Below are positions 1-11,800 of a DNA stretch of 64,000 nucleotides, piece after piece. Numbering within the stretch: position 1 is the stretch's first letter; every line of letters begins with the position of its first letter. This stretch comes from Iris pallida. Lineage: Eukaryota > Streptophyta > Magnoliopsida > Asparagales > Iridaceae. The DNA lies in the NCBI GenBank assembly GCA_029216955.1, contig JANAVB010029819.1, positions 32,797,652 through 32,861,651 on the forward strand, in the 5' to 3' direction. The notes beneath the pieces are model-generated. The model did no database searches and had not been told where the DNA came from. It was given only the letters and a program-made list of their open reading frames with translations. The position numbers and the translations under genes were made by a program.

Positions 1-1473
1 GAAGAATAATATAAAGTACAAGTCTCAATCACAGCTAAGAAAGATGTACAATAAGATAGATAAGAATATCAACAGAATCCACAGATGAAATACGATAAAA
101 GAGAGAATCCAAAGTGTCTAAGATAAACATCTAACAGCTCCACAAATCCATATCTTCACAAAATCTCTAATACAAATATCCAGATGAAATAAAACTGAAA
201 TAAGATAACTAAACTATGGAGTGTCATCAGCAGGTAATGGATCCTGCTGGAGGTCCAAGTCACAGGTGTCCTCTAATGCTGCCCCGTAGTAGGTAGTGCA
301 ACATGCCTCATCCTCGTCCTCTGTAATATTTTCAACAGGTCCAGTCAGGATAGGAGCGAGTACAGTATATCTCACGCAGTTCATATCATGACAGGAATAT
401 AAAGCATGCAATAGAGTAAGATACATAAATCGCTGAAAGAAATAACATAAAATAAAGAGATGACTGTAATGGAAACATCTACTATAAGTAAAGAACTAGT
501 GAACTAGTAATTTAGAGTACAAGATAGACATGTGAACGGCTTGATAATAAACATGAGAGTTTGTACTTGGCTACACTACTTTGGAAATATTCACGTGACC
601 ATTTCTACTCCTCCATCTCCAATCAATACAAGGATCCGTCCAAGTTATATTATTGTACATGATATCACATGGGGGCCCATAAATTGGTGTACATGAATGT
701 AAACATGGGGGCTCCGTGAACATGAGAGTACATGAATCACGAGAGTACATATGAATAGTAAAAGCACAGGAATACATGATGAAAGTGAAACACACATGAC
801 ATGATTTATCCGATGCTCCCGAGGGGGATAACATCGCATAAAAAGATCCGTATAGTACTAATCCGTGTTACCATCGTGACAGTATCAAGTAAAGTAATCT
901 AGAGCAAGAATGTAGTCCTATCAAGTATGAAACGGTCAGAGAATGTACTCGACTGATATCCTAAGTATCCGAAGTGAATACTCTCTGAGGAGAGGTGTCT
1001 GACTCCTATTTAGAATAGTACAAGTCACAACATGTCCAAAATGGTAATGTAGAACATTACAATGCATTCTACATGATGTTTGGGTCAATCTAGGCTAAAG
1101 TCAACCTTTGGTCAACTCTAGTTAACTACACTAGTCAAACTAGGTCAACTAGGTCAAGTCCTAACCTAGACAAGTCTCACTAAGCCTAACCATGTCTATC
1201 CTAGCATTCACACAAGTCACAAAGCTACACAAGCTATCAAATATGCACAATTTCATATATAATACATATATACTCAATGTACATATGGCATACACATAGT
1301 AAAATCATATAGGGCTATATGACTATATACATATCCATATTGGAATACACATATATATTCAAACCACATTTTACATATACAAAATATTATAGGCAATCAA
1401 TTATATATTTACATATTATCATGCATGAATATATATTATATATATAATTATATATATATATATATATTATATT

Positions 1474-1504
<31 letters not shown>

Positions 1505-3452
1505 GGATAGAGTGACAGTGGCATGAGTGTCAATGTGGACTAGTGTATGTGTGTATACAATGTGTGTGTATTTTAGTTTCCAGGTTAGAGTATAACAGTG
1601 GTGTATATGTGTGTGTGTATAATCTCAGGTTTGTACAACAGTAAGTAGGTTTCAGATTTCGTGAATTATGTGTGTATGTATTCAGTCTACAACACAGGTT
1701 TTAGTGAATATATGTGTGTGTGTGTATTCAGTTTATATCACAGGTTAGAGTCTAATAGTGGTGTATAGTGTATTTGTGTATATTCATAGATGGGAGAGTG
1801 TCGTATGTGTGTGGTAGTAGTAGGGTGTCAAATTTCAAAATTTCAGTGTCACACAGGCTCGAAAAAACCAATCGAACAAACCAATCATCACACGTGAATC
1901 CAAACATGCAAACCTTCATCTTAGACATAATAATTTGTTCTAACATTATTAATTTAGCATCTAACTTCAGTTTAAAACATAATTTAAATCTCAGGAACTA
2001 ATTAACAGAACATGGTATCAGACAGTTGGAGGAAACACCAAATTTGATTCAAATTTAACATAAATCATCAATTAAATGGTTGGTAACCAATTGTACACAT
2101 GTGTAAGTGTCATACATGTCTATTAGTGTCCACAAAATCAAGATACGACGTGTCCACACCCTCTCGAACACGTACAGACATGCACAGTCTCGTGCACGCA
2201 TGTGTGTGAATCCAGGACACGACATACAACACGATACCATTCGTGCACGTGTCCACGTGTTCGCCTAGGGTAGGGCTACATGTCTAGGAGCCTGACACAT
2301 TATTACGACGTGTCATGTCGCGATACCAAGGCCGTATCAGAGCCCGATACAGGCTGTGAACGTATAGTACAAATCCCATGCGAGCTCGATTTTGTACAAA
2401 ATACTCGAGGAATTTGCCTCGTACTTCGTGCACGAGATTTCAGTCAATGCCCCTTTGTGTCCAAGAAAAATTAGACCTAATCGTGTCGTGTCCAATGCAC
2501 ATAACACGTCGAGCAGCAGGACACTGCTCGAGTGTGCAGCGAGCGTGTTCGTACCCATTTTGGACACGGATACGACTCAAAATTGACTCAATCCATAGGG
2601 AAAACAATATACACATATAAATCAACAATTCCATTCAAATACTTTTCAAAAATAACATAAAATTATTTACTGTGGCATTTCATCAAACACCTAGGTACAT
2701 ACACTGATATGTGTCCGATACGGACACAAAAACGGCACAAAATCCTACCAAATTTCACCTACAGCTAGGGGACTCCTAGATCTATGCAACTATGTAAAGA
2801 AATCAAGGAAATTAAGTGGTTTGGATAGTTTACCTATTGAGTGTCAAACTCAAGAAAAAGCTCCAAAAAAGAGAATCCTTTTTGCAACACAAAAGCCCCA
2901 AATTGTTTAAAAGCTGAGATTTCACATCATGAACAGAAAATAGACATGGTTTAGATCCTATTGCAAAAGACTAGGGCTAAAAAGGAAAAGAATTGAATAA
3001 AATAGGAAGGATTAAAGAATGGACAAACCTTGCTCTTGCCAAAAATGGATGTAGAGTAAAAAGGCAAGAAAGGAATAAGAGACATTAAATAGAGGGGGGG
3101 ATCCCTAGGGGGCCGACCAATGGAAGAATTAGGGTTAGGGTTGATGACTAATGGGCTTTGGGCCAAGTGCCATGATAAATGGGTCAATATCTAAGTCAAA
3201 AACCCATGCACCTAAAACACTTAACCTCTCCATGAAACTTGGTTCAACATAAGTCAACTTGGGTCGAATTAAGTTAAACTAGGGTCCCACCATGCTAACC
3301 AAGTCTCCATAGTCAAAGTCAACATCTAGGTTACTCTCCAAGGTCTCAACTAGCAAAGGTCAAAAATAACAACCATCACTCCAACAATTCAAAATAGATC
3401 CAAAATTTTTAAAATGACCAAGATACCCTCAAGCTAAAATGTGGTAGTGACA
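1..3452 (-). repeat. E1 3' LTR (left-truncated by window edge)
   Basis: Aligns end to end with 41705-45128 at clearly high but imperfect identity and closes with GTGACA at 3447-3452, the terminus facing the polypurine tract. It contains a TA/GA microsatellite near 1436-1505, TG-rich tracts around 1530-1770, and a stretch rich in CGTGTC/GACACG words at about 2090-2730. Short open frames here are not conserved in the other LTR copy and are not taken as genes. Confidence 0.9.
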
Positions 3453-3480
3453 AATCTACCCTCCTTAAAAAAATTTCATC
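3453..3480 (-). other. E1 polypurine tract
   Basis: Read on the minus strand this is an A-rich run followed by AAGGAGGGTAGATT, directly before the LTR start TGTCACTACC. It is the expected plus-strand DNA priming site of a gypsy element and fixes the 3' LTR boundary at 3452. Similar tracts precede the 3' LTRs of E2, E3, E4 and E5. Confidence 0.8.
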
Positions 3481-3525
3481 CTCAAAATTGAAAGGCGAAA
3501 CTAAACTGATGAGAAGGATAGACAA

Positions 3526-3954
3526 TCATACCTCAGGGTCCAAATAGATACGAGTATCGCTCGCGCATCTCATCCTCCGCTCCCAGGTAAACTCTCTTGG
3601 ATAATAATGCCTCCATGCGACGCGAACCAATGGTATCACCTGGTTTCTCAGTACCTTCTCTCGATGATCCAGAATCTCTACCGGCTGCTCTAGATAACTG
3701 AGAGTAGGCTGCACCTCAATCTCCGAATGGTCGAGTACATGGCTAGGATTAGCCATATACCATCTAAACTGTGATACGTGGAATATGTTGTGGACACCCA
3801 CTAGTACAGGTAGAAAGTCTAGCCTGTATACCACGTCACCGACTCTCCCGCTGATCACGAAAGGTTCGATGAAGCACGAGCTAAGCTTCCTACCTCCACT
3901 AAAACGTATGGTACCATAAGTCGGAGATATCCTTAGAAAAACTAGGTCTCCGAC
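3526..3954 (-). pseudogene. E1 integrase C-terminal part with GPY/F-like and chromodomain region (3' exon)
   Basis: The minus-strand frame encodes the end of the integrase, aligning with E4 31096-31518. It includes the VFLRIS strand, the stretch leading to the GPF region (EPF in this copy), FHVSQFRWY, and a C-terminal chromodomain with LRNQVIPLVRVAWRHYYP and the acidic end of that domain. In the family, this chromodomain directs integration into heterochromatin. The segment is separated from the rest of integrase by a 97-base insert that behaves like an intron. Reading is interrupted by small changes, so it is treated as a pseudogene. Confidence 0.8.
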
Positions 3955-4051
3955 CTAAACACAAACAAGGTCTCAAGTTACAAAATAATCAAACATGATC
4001 AAACAAAACACAGACAAACAACCTACTTCTAATTCTATCTCTATGTTGTAC
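3955..4051 (-). other. Probable spliceosomal intron in E1 integrase
   Basis: On the minus strand the segment starts GTACAACA after GAG and ends TGTTTAG before GTCGGAGAC. It is AT-rich and does not encode integrase. Removing it joins the LEFE region to the VFLRIS region in one frame. E4 has the same insert at the same codon boundary with a different length (96 against 97), which fits splicing better than read-through. No transcript evidence is available here. Confidence 0.65.
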
Positions 4052-5030
4052 CTCAAACTACAAAGGCCTCCGATGGCTATCGGCCCAATACCGATACCTT
4101 TTATGCACCACGTGAAGTCTGTCTCTGATGAGCTTCACCTTCTCGACTGCGTCAATAACCATCTCATGTCCCAATAAAGCTCACTCTCCAACATCATCCC
4201 AAAATAAGGGTGTACGACATCTACGCCCGTACAGTGCCTCGAAGGGTGACATCTCAATGCTGGCCTCAAAACTGCTATTGTAAGCAAACTCCACCAAGTG
4301 CAGGTGATCCACCCAGGATCCTCTGAAATCTAAGATGCACGTCCGCAGCATGTTCTCGTGCGTCTAAATAGTCATCTCTGACTGTCCGTCCATCTGAGGG
4401 TGGTATGCAGTACTAAACTTGAGTTGAGTGCCCAAACTAGTCTACAGACTCGGCCAAAAATAGAAAGTGAAGCGACTATCCCGATCTGAGATGATGCTGA
4501 CCAAAACTCTATGAATCCTGACAATCTGCCGTATATACTTCTCTGCTAGCCTCTCAGTAGACGTATCCACTTTAAATGGCAAAAAGTAGGCTGATTTGGT
4601 CAACCTGTCTACGATGACCCAAATCGCATCTTTTTCTCCTGGTGTACGCGACAATCCAGAAACAAAATCTATTGTGATGTGCTCCTACTTCTACTCTGGA
4701 ATAGGCAATGGCTACAACAAACCTGCTGGCCTCTGCCCCTTTGCCTTGACCTGCTGACAGACCAAACATCTGGCTACGAAGTGAGCTACCTCCCGCTTCA
4801 TCCCATACTACCAGACGTGCTTTCTCATATCCCTATACATCTTGTTGGCACCTGGATGTATAGAGTACTGAGATCGGTGGGCCTCCTGCATAACATGCTC
4901 CCTGAGCTCTCTACTCGGCACATACAGCCTGGAATCGTGCCTCAAAGTGCCATCCTCTGAAAAAGTAAACTCATCCCACTAGCCCTGTTCAAACCTGCTC
5001 TCGGATACACCGCAGAGCAACATCCTCGAA
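4052..5030 (-). pseudogene. E1 integrase, zinc-binding and catalytic core, broken
   Basis: Fragments in all three minus frames align with E4 integrase. Around 4442-4654 a frame carries [24 protein letters not shown] and SDRDSRF, part of the DDE catalytic core (RNase H fold) that joins element DNA to the host. The YHPQ..G.S and SPFEALYGRRCRTP blocks follow at 4200-4400. Upstream the VMQEAH and VCQQVKAK blocks of the zinc-binding HHCC domain are readable. Frameshifts and stops make it inactive. At several sites where E4 has a stop, E1 still has the sense codon (CAG or TGG), which helps date the E4 lesions. Confidence 0.8.
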
Positions 5031-6078
5031 TTATATTGACTTGATCCTCTCCACCAAGTCTGACTGAATCTGAAGGCCCCATATCTGCATCTGGACTCCT
5101 GACACAATCACCTCAATCTCCAGGCTCTCCAAATCAGCTAGCAAGTGACGATCCATAGTCAAACACATGGCTGTCGGATACCTACTCAAGGTATCGGCAA
5201 CCATGTTAGCCTTTCCTTGGTGATAATACAGTAAAATGTCGAAGTCCTTCATCAACTCCAACCACCTGCGCTGCCTCATGTTAAGCTCCTTCTGGGTAAA
5301 CACATACTTAAAGCTCTTATAATATGTAAAGATCTCCACCCGCTCTCCGTAAAAGTAGTGTTTCTACAACTACAAAGCAAATATAACTGCTGCCAACTTC
5401 AAGTCGTAGGTAGGGTTGTTCTTCTCATAGGAACATAACTGCCTGGAAGCATAGGCAATCACCTTCCCATGCTACTGCAAGACACAACCCAAACCCTTCT
5501 CCGAGCGTCACTGTAGATAGTGAACAACACCATGAACTTGTCCAAGTATTGGTGGAACACCGTGTTCATCAAGTCCATGAATACTGTCGGGACATTGGTC
5601 AGCCCAAACGGCATAACCAAGAACTCAAACTGACCATATTCTGTCCTAAATGCGGTCTTTGGGATATCCTTCTTCTTCACCTTTATCTGATGATAACCTG
5701 ACCTCAGATCAATCTTCGAGAAAATCTGAGCTCCGCTCAACTGATCAAAGAGATCATCAATCTGTGGCAGTGGGTATCTGTTCTTGATTGTGAGGTTGTT
5801 GAGTGCCATGTAGTCGATACACATCCTGACCGACCCATCCTTCTTTGATACAAAGAGCACCGGTGCACCCCAAGGTGAAGAACTCGATCGATGAAGCCCT
5901 TGTCCTGTAGCTCATCCACCTGCTTCTTCAATTCCACCAACTCGCTGTTGTTCACTCGATAGACATGCATGGAAATCGGTTCCGTGCCGAAAACTAAGTC
6001 TATCGAGAACTCAACGTCTCTGTTCGATGGTAGTCTTGGCAAATCCTTCGAAAAGACATCCATGAACTCCGCAATCAA
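5031..6078 (-). pseudogene. E1 reverse transcriptase/RNase H, deleted for the catalytic centre
   Basis: The RT N-terminal half is clear: [44 protein letters not shown] and [12 protein letters not shown]. The frame then passes from KFMVLF straight to TIYSDA, the start of RNase H. The segment holding the IDDIL catalytic aspartates, thumb and connection is absent: E4 has 432 more bases here. RNase H continues in another frame and ends with [39 protein letters not shown]. The element could not have made an active polymerase after this loss. Confidence 0.88.
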
Positions 6079-6230
6079 AGGATGTGGAACCGTCTGGTCC
6101 TCGACTGAAACTCCACAGAAAAGTCTACTGCTCTGCCCTGTCTACCATCGGGTGAACTCGACCTCCGGCTCTCCTGGCGCTCCAAACAGAACTCTACCCC
6201 TACGACAATCTATGTTAGCATGATGCCTGC

Positions 6231-6533
6231 TCAACCATCCATACCTAATTTAATGTCATAGTTCGGTAGAGGCATTACGAGCAGACTCACCTCCAACTCT
6301 CGGCCTCCCAAAATAACACTCCGCCCTCTGCAAACATCACTTACAAGGACCCCGATCGTGATCTTGCAAGTCCTAGGCAACGATTTAGATACAAGGCAGT
6401 GTCCAACAGCAAATGATACAGACACAAAACTGTAGGAAAACCCAGAATCAAATAAGGCAAAAGCTGGAATGGAGTCAAGAAGAACAGAACTTACGATCAG
6501 CTCCCCAATAGCCTCTGTATCCTCGACCGCCAT
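6231..6533 (-). pseudogene. E1 retroviral-type aspartic protease, degenerate
   Basis: The frame shows the active-site block LFDSG followed by SYSF, and the C-terminal block PNYDIKLGMD. This is the pepsin-like retropepsin that cleaves the Gag-Pol polyprotein. It lies between the gag zinc knuckles and RT, as in E4. The frame stops right after GMDG, where functional relatives continue with W-L-S-R-H, so it is broken at its C-terminal side. Confidence 0.8.
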
Positions 6534-6590
6534 AGCGAAAGCTTTCCCCTGCTGGCCTCCCCTGGCCTGCTGTTGATGCTGTACGAACCG

Positions 6591-7863
6591 TTATTGCTGA
6601 GTCGGCAGCGGTACCTTCTGCTGTCCCACTGGAGCCTTGGCTCCTGCTTCCTGTGCTGTTCTGCCTGCGAAGAGGGAACAGTCCATCAGTTGATGCTCCG
6701 ACGAACTGCAGAGAAGGTACTTTTCCAGCCTCTTCCTGTGCTCGGTCCACCCATGCCCCAGTTTCCTGCAGAAGGTACAACTAGTAGGCTGCTGCATCGG
6801 GGCCTGCTGCTACTGCCTCGACTGCTGATGCTGAGCTGGATGAAGTCTCGGCTGCTGGAATTGCTGCGACTGAAACTGTCTCTACTGATACTGCTACTGA
6901 AAATGAGGCCTCTTGGCCTGGCCTCCACTGCTGCTGACACCAAGAGTGTCTCGTCCCCTCTTGAGCCTCAGCTCAAGGTCATCCTCCGCTGCTAGGGTAC
7001 CCACCAGGATCTCCTCAAAAGTGGCACTGTGGGCACTCTTGGTGTAGGACTTCTCCTTCTTGACTAGCCTCTTTCTGAACCTCCGGGCCTTCGTCGCCTC
7101 AGAAAGCCCGTCAACAAATCTATCCAGACGGCAGAACTCTCCGGCGTACTCCTCGACAGTCTGACTGCCCTGCACCAAAGCCTCGAACAGCGTCGCGAGG
7201 GCACCAAGCGCTGCGTCGGAGAAGAACTTCTCTTTGAACAGCTTCTTGAAAGCTGCCCAAGTCTGCCCAACTGTACCAACCCTCGGATCTGTCTGGTACC
7301 ACGTACTAGCCAAGTCCTATATCATACTAGCTGCCGCCTCAATCTACAGTCTCGCTGGAATCTCTGCTAGCCTGAAGATCTCCTCCATATGCTCGATCCA
7401 CTCGTCTGCGTATAGGATGCCCTCTGTGCCCCTGAATTCTCACGAGTGCAACTTTTAGAAATCCCGTATGCCCTTCTCCTTCGGCTGATGCTACTGCTGA
7501 CCTACCTGAAGCTGAGCTGTAGCCTTCTCAACTGTCGTCAGGGCCTGATCGATGCCCCGACTGAACTTTGTCGTCTGATGCTACTGCTGAGCCTGTTGAG
7601 CCTCCATAAACTGTTGGAAGAAGGTGAACAGCTGTACTGCATCGACGGATCCTGAAGACGGCTGCTGCTGTTGAAGCATCTCCAGAATAACGGGGCTCTG
7701 CCTGCACACTGGTGGAGGGGCTCCTCCGAAGGTAGCTGAAGCACCCACCCAAGCTGGCATAATTGGTGCTGTGGTATCGGGGGCTGGCTGTACTAGGCGA
7801 GAGGTGGCAGACCTCTCAGCAGTGTCCTCCTCCGGGGCAATAAGATCTTGTCTCGATGACCAT
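6591..7863 (-). pseudogene. E1 gag (capsid and zinc-knuckle nucleocapsid), degenerate
   Basis: The capsid part at 6894-7313 contains TWYQTDPRVG, WAAFKKLFKEKFF, VEEYAGEFCRLDRFV and EDDLELRLKRGRD, the plant gypsy retrotransposon gag domain. The nucleocapsid part at 6690-6797 has CTFCRKLGHG and LLCSSSEHQLMDC; the first cysteine of the second knuckle has become tyrosine. An upstream proline/glutamine-rich stretch ends FMEAQQAQQ near 7581. Gag would coat element RNA in cytoplasmic particles. Shifts of frame occur between the blocks. Confidence 0.85.
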
Positions 7864-8103
7864 CCTAGAGACGGATCAAACAAGAAACAATTTCTGAAAA
7901 TGAGTCAAAATAGAAAAAGAGGACAGTTTATATTCAAGAAAAGACAATAAGAAGCAAATTTAGATAAAAGAAATCTGATTAAGAGTTTTTCCTAATGTGA
8001 TTGAGTACCTTCAAAAAATATCATAATCCTACTGCAGGCTATAGTGATACTCTAGTTCGAATACCACTGCAAATCTAGACCGCATGGGCCACCACTAAAA
8101 ACG
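7864..8103 (-). other. E1 leader with primer-binding region and hairpin
   Basis: On the minus strand the 5' LTR ends at 8104, then come GTTTTTAGTGGTGGCCCATG, a hairpin (arms near 8041-8049 and 8062-8070) and TGCAGG at 8033-8038. The tRNA priming minus-strand synthesis is not identifiable to me. The motif and hairpin recur in E2-E5. Confidence 0.6.
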
Positions 8104-8191
8104 TGTCATGACCAGCACCCTAGTATAAGGGTACGAGAAGTGGGTACGTCCAGCATACGCCGCAGTGTCGGCGGTAGAACGCTGTCCTAGG
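8104..8191 (-). repeat. E1 5' LTR, first piece
   Basis: Starts TGTCATGACC on the plus strand and carries the U5-terminal hairpin at 8155-8177. It is cut at CTAGG (8187-8191) by E2 and resumes at 41654. Bridging the cut recreates the arrangement seen uninterrupted in the E4 LTR at 36062. Confidence 0.88.
8187..8191. repeat. Target-site duplication of E2, left copy (CTAGG)
   Basis: CTAGG directly precedes the TGTAGCTCCCC start of E2; the same five bases follow its end at 41649-41653. A five-base duplication is standard for gypsy integration. Confidence 0.88.
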
Positions 8192-8591
8192 TGTAGCTCC
8201 CCTTCTCGGATATTTTATAAATATTTTATTTAAATTCAGATTTTTTGATTTTATAAATAGTTATTTAGTTTATTATTACTGGCTATATTATTATTGTCAA
8301 TAAATGTTATATATATACTTGTTCATATTTATAAAAAATAGGCTCTATATTGGAATGATGCTTTCGTATTTATTTAGAATTTATTGAGTATATTATATAA
8401 GTATATATATAAATATAGATAAGTAAATATGTATCTAGATATATATAGAGAGTAAATAAATACATATATAAATACGTGTGTGTGTATATATAAAAATATA
8501 CTATATATGTGTATGTGTATATGTATATATATAAATAAATATTATTATATATGTATGTGCATGTATGTATAAATATAAAAGTATACGTGTG

Positions 8592-8662
<71 letters not shown>

Positions 8663-8815
8663 CATATATATATACATGTATATTTATAAAAAAAAAAAGA
8701 AAAAGAAAAAAAAGGGAATAGAATGAGAAAGCAGCCCAGAACCCAGCTAATCCCCCAGGCCCAGCCAGTGGGCCAGCAAGCCATAGGAACCCGACCTTAA
8801 TATTCCCCCAGCCAT
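8192..8815 (+). repeat. E2 5' LTR, first piece
   Basis: Matches 25912-26633 of the 3' LTR: TGTAGCTCCCC start, AT-rich body, TA microsatellite, and an end reading ACCCGACCTTAATATTCC. Cut by E3 at 8815/8816, about ten bases upstream of the TATA box that now lies at 20309. Confidence 0.9.
8602..8661. repeat. (TA)n microsatellite in E2 5' LTR
   Basis: Uninterrupted AT dinucleotide tract with flanking TG-rich sequence. It is much longer in the 3' LTR (26348-26468). Apparent IYIYIY proteins in all frames are products of this tract. Confidence 0.95.
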
Positions 8816-11800
8816 TGTAACACCAAGTTTTCCAAATGATGGTAATTTTAAAATTTTGTAATTTTAATCTTTTAATAATGATATTTTAAATTATGATATA
8901 ATTTTTGGTAATTTTTAAATCATTTTAAAACTATTTTAAATCATGACTTATGATTTTAGTGTTTTGATAGTGTAACACTAGAGACAGCTTAACCTAGAGC
9001 CTAGCCCTGTGATTAGGGTGTTTCATTTATTATTTCCAGTTTGAGAGTATTTTGTCATTTTTTTATTTAATAAAATTTAATATATTATTGGAAATTTAAT
9101 ATATTATTATTAATGGTGTGATTTTAATATTATTTAATTGATTGCCATGTTTTGTGATTAGCCAAACTTGGTTTGGACCTAACCTAGATTAGTCATAGCT
9201 AGTCTTAGCTAACCATGGTTAGTGATAGTTAGTATTATTTAGATTTATTAGAATTAATGTGATTTTTAGTGATTTTTAGTATAATTGATTTTGGTCCTAT
9301 AGTTGACTTTGACTAGTGTTGACTAGGAGACTAACCTAGAGACTAACCTAGGTCATGACTACTTGGTTAGGTTAAGTAACCTTAGCTTGACCTAAGTTAG
9401 TGATAATTAACTCATTAGAATTAGTTTGGGGAAATTAGGAATTTATTTGATTAAGGAATGGCTTATGATTTCACAAGTCATTAAATGACTTAAAGCCTTT
9501 AAGGCCCAACCCAACCAAGTGAACCTAAACCTAGCCCATTCCAGCCGTGGCAGCCACACTTAGGTCATTCCTCCTATTTAATTCCCTCCTAGAAATTAGG
9601 GCTAGCCTCCATTGGGATTATTGCAAGTTTGGAAAGAGGTGAGTCCCCATCTTCCTTAAATCATAGAAATTCCTATTTAGCTCCTTTTCCACCCAAATCA
9701 ATTGCATTAGGACCTAAAATTATTGTACTTGCTGTTGTTATTGAGAGATTTTAGGGAATACACAATTTGTGGATATTTGGGGAGCTTGAGGAACCATTTC
9801 ATTTGGGGCTTTTGTGTGGATTTGCACCATAGGTAAATTTTTAATCTATTCCATAAAATTATTGTTTATTTGCATTTCTAGGATGCCATAGCCCTAACCT
9901 AACAGTAGGATTAGCTAACCCTAGAATTTGAGTCCATTACGTGTCCGTATCGGACACGTATCTGCATGTATAGGAATGTGTTCGACGAAATGCCCAAAGG
10001 ACATTTCGTTTGATTTTGTGAAATATTTTTGAATAGGAAAATAGGATTAGACCTTGCTTATGCATTTCTATTACACTGAGCATGATTTAGCGTCGTATCG
10101 AGTCGCACAGACACGCGGACACGCGGACACGCGATCGAGCACGCGCGCGCGCTGGCAGAATTTATGTCCTGCTACTCGGGCTAGGTTTCGAGCTGGACAC
10201 GGCATTTTGGACCACGAAATTTGACACACGTGTCATGTCCATAACTGACACGGGGTTCCCCAAGTGGTTCGACCCCTCGTATCGTATCGGACACGCATTT
10301 GCGTGTGCACGTGTTATGCACTTGGCGTACACAGTGTGTACCAGTGTGTTGAGATTGGTCCTCTGTGTTTAATTCAATTTAATTAGTTTTAATTCATGTT
10401 TTTAGTTGATAATTAGATCTAAATATGATGTATTATCTATGGTTAATTAGGTTTACATGTTGGTTTAAGTTTTGATGTGAATATTGGATTCGAATGGGTT
10501 AAAGTTCACATAGCTGATACCATTCCTGATACATGTATTGTTCAGCATTTTTCTAACCTTTTAATTTCCTGTGTAATAATGTTCTTCACTGATTTTTACC
10601 CCACATATTTGTTGATTTGGGTTAATGCAATGTTGCATTCGAAATTGGGCTTTTGTATGTGTTATTGGAAATTGGCATGTGAAGTGATTCAATTTCTGAT
10701 TAACTGATTTAATAGACTGAGATTTCATTTGTTAAACTAGAAATTGATATTAGTTTGTGTTCTCAGTTAACTGTTGAAACCTGAGAAGTGATTTAAATTC
10801 TGAAAACCTGATTTGATTTTCCTTCCATCTTGTTAAGCTGAAAGAATGCATTGATTCATTTTAAAGCCTGTTATTCCAAGTAGTGATTATCATTAATAGT
10901 TTTTCCTATTTCCCTTTAACACTTTTCCCTGTCAACTGTAACTGAGAACTGGGTTCCCTTCCTTTTTGCATTGTATATAGCTTACTGTAACTGAGTTTCA
11001 ATTTAAGATGCTGATTTCCCTTAAAATCTGAGATTGCTTCCTTAATTAAAAACCTGAGATTCTTCTTCATTTTTTTAAACTAAAATACGATTCCAGATTC
11101 CCATTTACAAATGTATTCCCTGTTTCCCTATAAACACTGCCACTGTCTTCACATGTTCCTAGTTTACTATCCTGTTTATCACACACAAGTCTCTCACCCT
11201 CACTCTCTTCACACACACACAGGTTTCATTAATCTGTTTTGAACTGAATTCCTTTCTTTTACTGTCAACTGCAATGTTGGTCTTTTCTATTTTATTAAAA
11301 CTGAATTCCCTTTTCTGTTTCATATTGATATATGTATACACTGTTTTTCCCATGGTTCACTGTTTTCCTAGCCTTCACTGTCCTAATTTCCTACATAAAC
11401 CCAGGTTTTCCTATTGCCATGCCATAGTTCATTGTCACACACTCTCTAATCTAACACACACACTCATGTACACAGGGTCAACCATCACACTCTCTTGGCA
11501 CATGCCACATTTTCCCACACACACACACAAGTACACCACCACATTCGTTCCTATTTTCTATGTATATATTATGTAATGTATATATAGGTAATGTATGAAT
11601 AATTAGGTATCCTATATATATTATATAATGTGTGTGTATCTATATTATATTTGAGATATGATGCAATGTGTGAGATATATATAAATAGTAGTCTATAGGT
11701 TATGTATATTCCATATTATATTATAGCCATGTCAATGTGTAATATAGGTTAGATATATTGTCATGTGTGTAATGTTATGGTTTGGCTTATGGCATGATAT

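Noticed and set aside
6573..6995. 140-codon plus-strand frame.
   Set aside because: Antisense shadow of the E1 gag; leucine-rich because it reads glutamine codons backwards. The same applies to other plus-strand frames over 3526-7863 and 31096-35819.
8105..8190. Gene or RNA of bacterial type suggested by the strong hairpin near CGCCGCAGTGTCGGCGG.
   Set aside because: The same hairpin sits at the U5 end of several LTRs, so it belongs to the retroelements and is not a terminator.
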